Source: Dendrocalamus latiflorus (Eukaryota; Streptophyta; Magnoliopsida; Poales; Poaceae). From it: a stretch of DNA of 64,000 bases. The notes under the pieces were generated by a model. The model had not been told where the DNA came from. It saw nothing but the letters and a program-made list of their open reading frames with translations, and did no database searches. This document shows positions 33,001 to 43,366 of this stretch, piece after piece. How positions within the stretch are numbered: the first letter of the stretch is position 1; the number at the start of each line of letters is the position of its first letter. The stretch lies in NCBI GenBank assembly GCA_017311315.1, contig CM029650.1:19604456-19668455 (forward strand), in the 5' to 3' direction. Position numbers and translations under genes: made by a program.

Positions 33001-33479
33001 AGGTTTTATCTAGGGTTGACAAGGTATATTGGTAAGCAATATCAAATTTGGCTGTCCAAAGAATTTGGGTGTAACTAGAGTTCAAAACTGAATTTAAACT
33101 AACTTGAATAAAATTACGCATGCAATAATAATTTAAAAACAACATAATTAATTTAAAATATTAGGTTCAACATGATCAAAGGTGTAACTTGCCTTGCTTT
33201 GAAGTTTTGCTGAGGTTCGCCGAAATTATACTCTCCGGATTAGTCGTAGTCTACACGTGAAAAGCCAGAACAAACTAAACTCAACTAAAATCCAAATAAA
33301 ATCCACAATTTATAAAATATATGCTGGGAGATAGAATAGGAATTTAGATGAATGTAGGAATTTGAATGGATCCAATCGGAGTTAGGATGAAGGAGAACGG
33401 CTTCTGGAAGTTTGAATTCCAAAGGAATGAATAAAAGAAATTATTGGAATTCTTTTCTTTGTGAAGGAAAAGTGGTCGG

Positions 33480-33960
33480 AAGCTACAATATTTGTGTATG
33501 GTCAAACCATGGTCGAATCAACGGTTAAAAATGCGGAAGTCTAAGTCGAAGACAAAGACTCCAAGTACAGGTGCAGTCGAAGTCGAAGACCTGGTCGGAA
33601 CTGTACAGTGGTCGAAAGAATTGGATTTATACAGAGTAGTCGAAACAATCGGACGGCTTGGAGAGGTCGGGCGGCTTCGAGTGGTCGGAGAGATCAGAGG
33701 GTTCAGAGAGGCTGGAGGGTGTGTAGGTTAAAACAGTCCAACAGCCATGGTCGGTTTGAAGACGGAGGTCGAAGTTGAAGGCTCCGAGATCGAAGGCCGA
33801 AGTCAAAGTCTTCGAGGTCAAAGGTCGAAGGCTGGAGTTGAAGTCTCCGAAGGTCAAAGTCAAAATTGGAGTCTTCGAAGGTCGAAATCTCTGGAGTTGA
33901 AGGTCGAAGTCGAAGTTGAAGGCTCCGAGCAGTAGGAGTCTAAGAAGCCTCCGTATAGCG
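33480..33960. repeat. GTCGAAG-rich minisatellite inside the solo LTR
   Basis: A stretch dense in GGTCGAAG, GTCGAAGTTGAAGGCTCC and variants at irregular spacing. It lies between two diverged copies (about 33340 and 34575) of a block that starts GAATTTAGATGAAT and contains GGAGAACG. Confidence 0.7.
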
Positions 33961-34921
33961 GAGTCTAAGAATCGGATAGTTGGAAGAAGTTGGACAGGTT
34001 CACAAGACGAGATCTGAGTGATCCAACGGCGGTGAAGACCGGTGAGATGTATAAAAGAGGAAGAAGAGTATGAGTCCAGTTTTGGTGCAAGGTTCGAGCT
34101 CATAGAGTTGGCTGGCGGCAAGGGTGTAGTGGAGGTGGGTACGGTTATCAATGGCATCGGCGAGGCACAAGGAGGTCCAAGGCATCGGCAATTCCTCGCC
34201 GGAGCTCCTCAGACGAAGAAGGTAGAAGTCGCTCGGTGTGACAGGTTTATGAGCAAAACCAGGGCAATGGGGTGAGGGGAACAGTGGAGCCGAGCCCATG
34301 GATGGCGGTGCGGCGCACAAAGCTCGTGGGCTTGCTGGCGGTGCGAGGCACGGCGGGGATTGGCGAGTGGCGCAAAGGAGAGAGAGAATTGCGAGAAGTG
34401 CATGGGTGCACTTGTGCATCACTGCAAGTGGTTGAAAGGTGGTTGGCGGCGAGGTGAAGCGGTGGCGCAACTCGGGCGGCGGTGGCGACGGCGTTCCGGG
34501 GGAGAGGAAGCTCAGCCAAGGGGTGGTCGAGAAAATCCAAAAATTATGAAATAAATACTACAAGGTAGATTATGAATTTAGATGAATTTAGAAACTTGAA
34601 TCACTTGATTCAGAGTTCGGACGGAGGAGAACGAGCGATTGGAAGATTGGCGGATCAGAAAATTCTGGAAAAAGAAAAATCAGGAATATTCCGAAGGAAT
34701 ATTCCCGTGTGAACAGTAACAGACAGCAGCCTTTTTCACTGTTTTTGGCCGTGTCGTCGACGAGAAAAGGCACGGGAGGTGAAGCCAATGGGTTGCTAAT
34801 GACCCGAGGCACATGTAGGAACTGACGGCACGTCAAACGGAGCACGGTGACGACGTGTACCACGATGACGACATAGGGTTAAAGATAAGAATAATTTTCG
34901 GGAATAGAACAAGGAGAAGTA

Positions 34922-35640
34922 AGGTGAGCATGGCTTAGAACGCGGCGAGGCGAAGCTAGAAAAAATATCGGCTAAGCCAAAAACTCACCGGAGGCAACGC
35001 AATCGTCGTTTGAACGACGACGGTACCGAAACACGAAAAATTCAATATCTTCGCGCTCAGTGCGGCGAATCCAAAACCGTCTGAAACATAGCCTCCTGGG
35101 ATGGTTTGGCACGTTTTGACGTGAACGGATTGTTGAAAGCATTCCCAGACAGGCGGGGACGCGAAGTGTCATTTGCGGCCATGGCGAGGTGTCGGACGCA
35201 AATATTTGAAAAAGGCTTTTGGACAAACGGAGGGGAGCACGACATAGAACGTGTTGAGACGAACTCAACGCCGCAGACGGCTCGGCCAACGGACTAGCGA
35301 AACGCGGTGAACAAGACTTTATGTGGCCTACAGGCTGACATCGGCGTTCCGGGCAAACGGAGAGGAATTAACATGCGAGACATGCGGCGAAACAAAGAGT
35401 AGAGCGTGGGGAACGTGATGCTCACCTTGGTTTTGGTCGGGCATGCACGGTCGGTCGGTGGCGACGCGAGAAACGACGACACGAATTGGCCCACGGTGGC
35501 GATGATGCTCCGGCGAAGGCGAGGTGAGCACCGCGTAGAACACGGCGAGGCGAAGCCGGGGATGTGCTCAAACGCGGCGGGGCTCCACCGGACGAGGCGC
35601 AAAAGGCCGAAGAACGGCGCTTGAACAACGAAACAAGAAC
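34922..35640. repeat. Three diverged copies of a roughly 300-bp module in the solo LTR
   Basis: Units starting AGGTGAGCATGGCTTAGAACG (34922), AGGGGAGCACGACATAGAACG (35231) and AGGTGAGCACCGCGTAGAACA (35522), spaced 309 and 291 bp. The LTR at 39120-42377 has two such units. Confidence 0.75.
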
Positions 35641-37237
35641 TCCGATTGCGGCCAATAGAGAGGGAGTGGGGACTTGAGATTTTCGGGGTTGAGTGAGGAT
35701 GAGGAGAGGCTCACGGGGCTCCCTTTTATAGGGGTTGAGGAGGCCCGAGGAGGGAGATCAAGCATCCATGTCTTTGAATGACATGGGTTAAATCCCGCGA
35801 AACGGCTCATTAATTTGAGGGGAAACGGTGGGGGAATGAAAGATCTTAATGAGAGGAGTTGATTGCAATTTATTTCGCTAAAAACCGTTGAGAAAATCAA
35901 GAGATATCAAAGATTGAAGAACGCTCAAGAAACGCCATGGCTGCTCTCTGTGAACTGCACGAAGGAGTCTGGAGGAAGAAGAAAGGAAAAGGAAGAGAGA
36001 GAAAAGAGAGAAGAGAAAAGAAAAAAAAAAGAAAATTCGGAAAAATTTTAAGAAAATTTTCTAAAGATCCTTGAAACCTGAAAAGATTAAAAAAAATAAT
36101 TTCGGAATTAATTGACATTTATTTTAATTTTTAAAATTATTTTTCCTTTTCTAGCTTTAAAATAATACAATAAATAACAAATAAAGCTTAAAAATCTTAG
36201 AAAAATTCATAGAGCTTTCTAAAGCTATTTTGAACTTATAAAAATATTTTCCACTGACATTTAGATATTTTTCATTATAATATATTTTTTTGTTTAACAG
36301 AAAGGCTCTCTTCTTTACGCAGAAAATAAAGGTTAGCGAAAATTTTAAAATTTCAAGCAACCAAATAACTTTGATTTTTATTTTAAATGAAATTGATTGT
36401 TATTTAAATTTTTAATTTTTTTTTGCTTAAATTATTTTCACAAGAAAACCCCTTTTAAAAGCAGAAATTCAGGCATTTAAATTTTTAAAAACTTAAACAA
36501 CCAAAAGCAAATATTTATTTTAAATTAAATTAAATATTTTTTTTTGAAATAACAGCTGGGCTGTTACAGGGGTGTCTCCTGCATGTAGCCAAAAAAAGGG
36601 GATTGGGGGGTCTTTTGCTTTCTCTTTTGCAGTTGAGAGTAGGTGAGAGCAGGAGAGACAGAGGTGTGCTGTTGTCTCCTTCGTAGCTCTGTGTTGTGTT
36701 CCTCCCAAGAATCATGTAGTTCTTGGTGTTCTTGAGGATGAGAAGGAGAGGATGAGCTGAGTCTACTTGTAATCATTCCTCATGTCCGAATGTCCATGCG
36801 TATCGGGACTCCTCTGTAGTACTCTCGAGAAATAAATTCTCCGAAGTTCTTTGAGCTATGGGTATCTTGTTTCAGTTCCTTTATCTGTGCAGTCTCCTGA
36901 TCTTTCTGTTTCAATCTTGATTTGGTTTTGAACTGCTTTTGCTTTGGGCTGTGTTGGCTTGCTTTGAACTGGGAATCATCCTTAAGGCCATCTTGGCCAG
37001 TTCTTCCCGAGAGCACCGTTCTTGTTTCAACCGCGCAGTATTCTCTGTTTGATTTCTTTTGTCGGCTCGGGCAAGTGTTCGACCACGTGGTGTTCGACCA
37101 TCAGTTGGCTTTCGACCACGTGTGTTCGACCAGAGAAGCCAGCTCTCTCGACCGATTTGTTGTGTGGGTTCTTGGAGAATTTTTGAAGGCACCATTCACC
37201 CCCCCCCCCTCTGTTGCCATTTCGGTCCTACACACCA

Positions 37238-38641
37238 TCAGAGGATGTGAGGTGGTGATGAAGTCTCAACAGACTACTGTCTACTGGGAAAGCAGTGGTC
37301 GAGGAGGAAATGAAATACTTCCTTTTTTAGGAATGGTGGTTGTGTGCTCTTTGATAATAAGGAAGTCTCCTCATCTGAGGGACATTCTCGATTAGAGCTA
37401 TATCATTAACAACCAAAGACTCAAAGAACTTTGATAAAGAAAGGTGTTGAACCTCGAGTTGAAGACCGACCCCGAGGAGCTCTACTCCACTTTTGCCAAT
37501 AAAGCGATCTTGGTAAGTTCTTACGACCATTTTATTGTACTTTGTATCATATCAAAACATTTTTGAGTTTCTTCCCTCCTTTTTTAGCACATGGTGGAGG
37601 CAGATACTTTGGTTGATGAAGTAACCAAGTTATTATTAGTCCTTGAGAAGGAGAGTGCTATTCTCCATCAACAAGCCAATGACTAGTAGTGAGTTTTCTA
37701 TTCTCATTATTTCTTGTTGTTAAGTGTTTTTCTCTCACAACTCTTTAAACACTTCAAGTCGGGAAGCACCGTGATGGTGTTTGAGGATACCCTCAAAAAG
37801 GAGAGAGAGTTGTTCGGGTCGATAATGATCAAGAATGAATAACTTCTCAAGACCCTTGAGGAGAAGAATCTCTAATTGAGAAGTAAGTTACTTCTCAATT
37901 TTTCCTTTATGGCTTATAAATCTTTGCTTTTTTTCTTATTTCCTTCCTTATCGTGGTCGAGAGAATTGGAAAGTCTTGAAAAGGAAGCAAAGGCCAAGGG
38001 AGCTATCATTCTAAAACTAGAAGAGGCGTGTAAAGCCAAGGACTAGTTAGTCGAAGACTGGTCAACCAGATGCAATGATAGTGTCCTTAAGCATAAGGAA
38101 GTGATCGAGTCTTACAAAAAGAAGAACCAAGGTAACTGCTCACTTATCCGACCAGCTTGTTATACTTTAAATTTGTCTTCACTGACTTTAAGCTACACGT
38201 GTAGAGCAAGCTTTAAAGCTTCAAAAAATTGAAAAGGCTTTTAGTATTGAGGAGGAGGAGGAGAAGAATATTCAAGAAAATCTTCAAGATAAGATCCTTC
38301 TTTTCAATAATATGCTAGCCGAGATGTGTGCAGAAGTACTTGTCTCTTCCTTAGAGAATCTAGTCGAGAGGATAATTATCTTGGTTGACAACACAAAATC
38401 CTTCGAGACTTGCTAGCTACTTTAAGGCGCAACCACGAGCAAACCATGCGAGATGTTGTTCCAGATGGAATCATCTTTGACTTAGCAAAGCTTAAGCCAT
38501 CCAACACTTCTCTTGATCTTCATCCACTTGAAGTAGAGTTTAACTACTCAGACGAAGAAGTGGCAAAGTTCTTTGAAGAAGTAAAACCCTTCGAAAACAA
38601 GATCGCTGATGAGATGAAATTTGGGTCTCCATCAGGCAGTG
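37238..38641 (+). pseudogene. Antisense gene of the Gypsy element, second part (coiled-coil C-terminus)
   Basis: Continuation of the plus-strand gene that was split by the Copia insertion at 19755. Several small exons are separated by GT-AG introns with plant-like ends, notably 37513-37587 (GTAAGT...TTTTTTAG) and 38132-38204 (GTAACT...CGTGTAG). The encoded pieces are rich in K, E and L (for example VLEKESAILHQQ at about 37640 and the 80-residue frame 38410-38652) and look coiled-coil. The CACTA element interrupts the last exon at 38641. After it, from 48047, about ten further codons (ASREAQMSS) lead to a stop. In-frame stops occur in some exons, so the copy is dead. Confidence 0.65.
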
Positions 38642-38669
38642 CACTACTATAAAAAGGTTTCTATTAGAC

Positions 38670-38945
38670 GCTTCATCACAGACGATTGACCTAAACCATC
38701 TGTGTTAAATGCAATCACAGATGGTTTAGGTTTAGAGACCGTCTGTATTACTGCCAGCACTAAAAAGTGTCTGTGAAGAGATAATATCATAGATAGTTTA
38801 TGGTGAAAACTGTCTGTAAAGTATCACAGATGGTTCTTACCAAGAACCATCTTTGATATTGCGAAATATCATAGATGATTTTTTATTTAATCATCTGTGA
38901 TACTTCACAGATGGTTTGTATTACAAACCGTCTGTGATATGTTTC
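38670..38945. repeat. Left subterminal repeats of the second CACTA element
   Basis: Alternating ATCACAGATGGTT and AACC(A/G)TCTGTGAT units forming hairpins. They are more diverged than those at 12550-12840. Confidence 0.85.
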
Positions 38946-39119
38946 CTGCCTCGCAATCTCCTAAAATTTTATAATATCCCACCTGAGTCCAAGTAGGATT
39001 CTGTTCCGAGATAACTTTAGTAAAATGGGCATAACTTTTGCATATGGTATCCGTTTTTGATGTTCTTGTACTCGTAGGAAAGCTAACAACGAGCCTGATC
39101 CAAAAAATGACTAGATTTT

Positions 39120-42100
39120 TCTGTAGAGACCCGAATATACAAATCCGGACTCTCCTGTGTATTCTGCACTAGTCCAGGATCACGCTAGTGCACACAGTAT
39201 AAACAAAGATGAAATATCGAACATATCACGATTTACTAACAAAAGACTCAAATATTATTAATAATCATCAGAGTGCGACCTTATGGCCAAGCTTACAATT
39301 TAATAGCCTGAAAGGCTTAAAGAAACTAGCAGCGGAAATCCAAAAGAAAGCGCAGCAGCCAATCGACACGCCCACAGGCTATCGAGTGGAGAACGAAGCC
39401 TAATCCGCGAAGACGTCGAAGTACTCTCCTTCTGGAACCTCCTGCTGGTGATACTCCTCCTCCTCAACTGAGCAACAGGGGCATAAAGCCGTGAGTACAT
39501 TGGTACTCAGCAAGTCGTTTGTAACAAATGAATGCAATATAATATGCAAGGCTTAACAATGGATGGCTGAAAGGTTAGTTTGCATAAAACGGCATTTGAA
39601 AACACAATAGATAGATTGAAGGCGCATTTGAAGTAAAACAATAATAAACAATAATCAAAGGAATTGAAGTAACCACTTATGGATCTCCCATCCATAAGCT
39701 AAACCAACCACTTATGGACCTCCCAACCAACAGTGAATTAACCATCCACTGTCCGAAACTTTTAGAAATAACTATACCTCGTGTGAAATCACCGAGCGTT
39801 GTCCATGACCGAGGACGCGGCTATTCGAATAGTTTTACACTCTGCAGAGGTTGCACAACTTTACCCACAAGAGATAAATCATCTTAATAGCCAGCATGCT
39901 TCCTTAGGCATGAGACCCAGATAAATTATCACAAAGCCTTTACCTCACTCCAATCTAGTTAGACATCACCCGCTAAGGTTTCACTGCTGAAGGGTTAACC
40001 ACCACAGTCAGAAGTCCCCTCTTGCGCCGTATGAGGACAGTAACCCTGTTCCTCACTGTGAGCAATCCAGTACCCCTGGTACTCACTTACCAATGATGAT
40101 ATCTGAACTAAACCTTTGCAAGTTAATCAGCTAGGTCTATCCCATACTAGACATGTGGTTGTGCGGTAAGACTCAGATCAATGGCGCACAAAGTTAAGTC
40201 CTTAAATTTACCCAGGCGAAACATCCACGTCCCATGTGCCTCTCGCACCCCCTTTACTGCACGATCAATCGCCCAAGTGTAAACCAATTTTGTATAACCA
40301 ACACCAATGACACTACCCATGCCATGGCAACAAGTTTTATAACCGTGGTTAACCACCACATTCAAGTATATCATTAAGTCAAGATTAACTAACCACATGT
40401 GATGATGAACCCTTTCGCAAAATAAGCAAGACTAAGCATTCTAATCGTACCAACCCAATGTGACAAATAACATAGCATCACTAATTAAATTCCCAACCTA
40501 AGGTGACAATGGCTTCAAGGTATTCCAAAGTATCAAGGAGGGAAATAACCAATTGGGACGATAACTACCAATACAAGGGTTTTATAAAAAGTAGCAATGC
40601 ATGATAATTTAAGGCAACATAATACATAATAGATTTGAAAACTGGGTTCAACATGATCAAAGGACACGACTTGCCTTGGCCTTGCTCAGTTAGGAATTCT
40701 TGATCTTCAAATCTTGTTTCAACTCCTTCGAACGCGCGATCTAACGGGAGAGAGAACGAGACGAACAGAAGAAATAAAATCAAATAAAATTCAAATAAAC
40801 TCCAAAAACTGCAAAACCAGAACTAAAAGACAGAGCTCAATTTTAGACGAATTTAGGAAGAAGAATCGGGTCGATCGGAGTTCGGACGAAGGAGAACGAG
40901 CGATCTAAAGTTTGCCGGGGCGAGAAAATGCTGGAAATTCACAGATGTTACTGTTCACCCGAGAGCAATTTTGGAAAAGGAGGCTAGCGCTAGCGAGAGG
41001 AGACATGGGAGATGAATCTAACTAGCAAAATAGGTTGTTAGGGAACTAAGGCACACATAAGAACTGACGGCACGCCAAACGGAGACCGTTGACGGCACGG
41101 GCGGCTACAACGACATGGGTAGGAGAGAGGAATAAAACCCGGGCATGGAACGTGGAGAGGTAGGGTGAGCACGGGCTAGAACGCGGCTTGGCGAAGCTAG
41201 GAAAATTGTCGGCTCGGCCAGAAACCCACCGGAGACGACACAAACGACGTTTGAACGACGTCGGGAAGGAAAAAGGAAAAACTTAATATCTTGCTGCTCG
41301 GTGAACGAAATCTAAAACCACTTGGAGGGTAGCTACCTGGGATGGTTTGGCACAAAGTGACGCGAACGGATTGGGGAAAACACTACCGGATAGATGGGGG
41401 ACACGGGATGCCATTGACGGACATGGCAAGGTGTCGGGGCGAAAATTTGTGGAGGCTTTTTGGGGAAACGGAAGTGAGCACGGCGTAGAACGTGGCGAGA
41501 CAAGTCTAAGAAAAATTACGGCAAGGGCTAAAGCTTACCGGAGGCGACGAATCGACGTCGGGAAGCGCTCTTGACCTAGATTGGGGAAAACTCGATTCCG
41601 GGAGATTGGCTGCACCAAAACCAAATTAACTTGGCAAGAAGGTAGACGGGACATGATGGCACAATGTGACGCGAAAGGATCACGAAGAAACTCACCGAAT
41701 AGCTCGAGACACGACGAGCAAATTCGGGACCGGAGGGGCTTGGTGCCGACGGCGTCCTGAGCTTTGAGGGGACTTGGCACGGCTTGGGATGGGTTTAGGG
41801 GAGCCAAGGGGTCGTATTTATAGGCTTGGAAGAGATAGAAACCGACTCCAATTTGTAGATTTCGGTTTAGAGTCCGTTTCAGAAAATTGGAGATAAAAGG
41901 CAAACGGATGAACGAAACGGAAAGAAACCAGTTGGGATGGATTCCTTGCGTGATTTGGCACAACTTTTCTTTTGGGAAGACATTCAAATAATGTCCGGAT
42001 TGTAAGTTATGAAGAGAGAGAAAAACGGAAAAACCTGTACACAGCGAACAGATCGATCGGGCTCGCGCGCGCTGGAGACGATGCGTGAACAGTACCTTCG

Positions 42101-42377
42101 GGTACTGTTCATTCTCTCTCCTCTTTCTTCTTTTTTTTGGAAATTTCAAATTGAGCTCAAACAAACTCCGAAAAATCCAAAAAAATACAGAAAAATTCCT
42201 TGTGACACAAGGAACACAAATAAAATATTTTTGGCAAATATTAATGTTTAATTTAATCATATTAAATCCTTTTAATTAATAAAAATTCCAATTAAGCTTT
42301 AATTAATTTCAGAAAAATCCAAATGGTGAATTTTATTTTAAAAGCTTCAAAAAGGCTCTGAAAATCAGGATGTTACA
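39120..42377 (-). repeat. 3' LTR of the non-autonomous element
   Basis: In plus coordinates it starts TCTGTAGAGACCCGAATA and ends TCAGGATGTTACA. It contains a minus-strand TATAAATA at 41815-41822. A module of about 309 bp occurs twice (starts near 41163 and 41472). It has no convincing coding sequence. Confidence 0.93.
41815..41822 (-). promoter_or_regulatory. TATA box in the 3' LTR of the non-autonomous element
   Basis: TATAAATA on the minus strand, preceded by CCTCC-rich sequence. The same box in the 5' LTR is at 46062-46069 and would drive the element. Confidence 0.65.
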
Positions 42378-43366
42378 AACCTCCCCCCTTAAACGGAATC
42401 TCGACCCCGAGATTCAGGCTGACTAAAAGAATAGGTTACCGGTGCGACTTCGGAGACGACGTGGTTGAGGCTCCCCCTTGCAACGCTTTGAGGTATTTGG
42501 CTTCCTTGACTTGACGATGTTCCACGGCTTGCTCCTGGAGTCTTGGCAGGGGTTCTTCCAAGGTTGAACGGAATTGGCGTGATTGCTTGATGCTTCTGCA
42601 GGGTTCCTGGGACCAACCATCTTGCTGCTGCTCTGAAGAGAAACACTACTGACTGCTCCAGGCGAAAAGGTAAGGGGGAAAAGCATAGGTAAGACTTGAA
42701 GTTGAACTTGGACAACTTTATTCCGGGTTAGTTGCTCTGACACTTTCAAAACTCTGACCGGGTTTTAAAGATAAGTGGGAAAAGCATAGATGAGAGGTAA
42801 ACTCGTCTAAGGGGAATTTCTAATGGCAACCTAAACTAAACAAACACTTAGCCGAAAAAGGCTAACAGCAAAACCGGGGAAATAACACCAATAAAAGATT
42901 GACGTGATTGCAGTATAATGCTTTTAAGGGCAAAATTTGCAGCTCACATCACACGCAACTGCAAGAAAAAGCAAAACCGTCTACACGATGCTAAAACTAT
43001 GGCAGGGTTTTAACCTAATGGCTCTCGATCTTCACGGCAGTCTTCGATCTTGTCTTGGAACATCTTGAGTGCTTCCTTGATCTAAACTTCACATCACAGC
43101 TTGAAGAATTCCATTCCAGCTTTCACTTTGATGGAGGGACACTCGAGACATCTATGGACATTATAGGGATAAGAAGTCAAATTGAATTTCGAAAACAAGT
43201 TCTCAGAGGAGACAATGAGCAAGAATCCTAAGAATGAGGTAAGAATCAAGAATTACTAGTCAATCATTTGGTTGATTTGATTTAGAAAATAAATTTTGAA
43301 AACTTGACTAATTCGACCATTCTAACTAGGGCTTCGTCCTACAGTCGATATAGCTCTGATACCATC
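42378..43366 (-). other. Internal region of the non-autonomous element, no protein-coding gene seen
   Basis: About 990 bp between the LTRs with a polypurine tract at one end and a primer site at the other. Two overlapping frames of 108 codons on the minus strand (42389-42749) have no family resemblance I can recognise and are probably chance frames. Confidence 0.75.
43353..43364 (-). other. Primer-binding site of the non-autonomous element
   Basis: TGGTATCAGAGC on the minus strand, directly after the 5' LTR end. It is the standard initiator tRNA-Met site. Confidence 0.9.

Larger units (their letters stand above)
31574..36568 (-). repeat. Solo LTR of a long-LTR (Tekay/Del-type) element, 4995 bp, TSD GGGGT
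   Basis: It begins TGTCGGGACCCGGAG and ends GGGCTGTTACA, flanked by GGGGT on both sides (31569-31573 and 36569-36573). The minus strand starts TGTAACA, as is usual for Tekay/Del LTRs. A TATAAAAG on the minus strand (35723-35730) gives the same orientation. It shares blocks with the LTRs of 39120-46621 (for example GCTAGTGCACACAGTAT, CAACATGATCAAAGG, ATGGTTTGGCAC), so it is a related family with a longer LTR. No gag or pol is present. I found no internal second copy of the ends, so I call it solo. Long frames inside it have no recognisable product. Confidence 0.78.
19756..37232 (+). mobile_element. Sirevirus-like Ty1/Copia retrotransposon, TSD CACCA
   Basis: The 5' LTR is 19756-21964 and the 3' LTR is 30021-37232 (interrupted). 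A tRNA-Met primer site is at 21967 and a polypurine tract lies directly before the 3' LTR. The TSD CACCA is perfect (19751-19755 and 37233-37237). The gene order protease-integrase-reverse transcriptase-RNase H is that of Copia. A long gag with two zinc knuckles, multiple AGGGGGAG tracts after pol and palindrome arrays in the LTRs point to the Sirevirus (Maximus) lineage. Without the solo LTR inserted in its 3' LTR the element is about 12.5 kb. It is close to complete, but gag and protease carry stops and frameshifts. Confidence 0.95.
30021..37232 (+). repeat. 3' LTR of the Copia element, split by a solo LTR
   Basis: The two halves 30021-31573 and 36574-37232 join to 2212 bp, against 2209 for the 5' LTR. 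The palindrome array (from about 30388) and the TATA box (31559-31566) are preserved. The insertion lies 8 bp after the TATA box. Confidence 0.93.

Noticed and set aside
33627..34157. A 176-codon open frame on the minus strand in the 5-kb solo LTR
   Set aside because: It is a by-product of the GTCGAAG minisatellite (repeating S, F, D and L codons) and has no start context or family resemblance.
41535..42260. A 241-codon open frame on the minus strand inside the LTR of the non-autonomous element (and its twin at 45782-46504)
   Set aside because: It lies in both LTRs only because they are near-identical. It overlaps the LTR TATA box, has biased composition and resembles no protein family. The twin differs by a small in-frame indel without other sign of selection.
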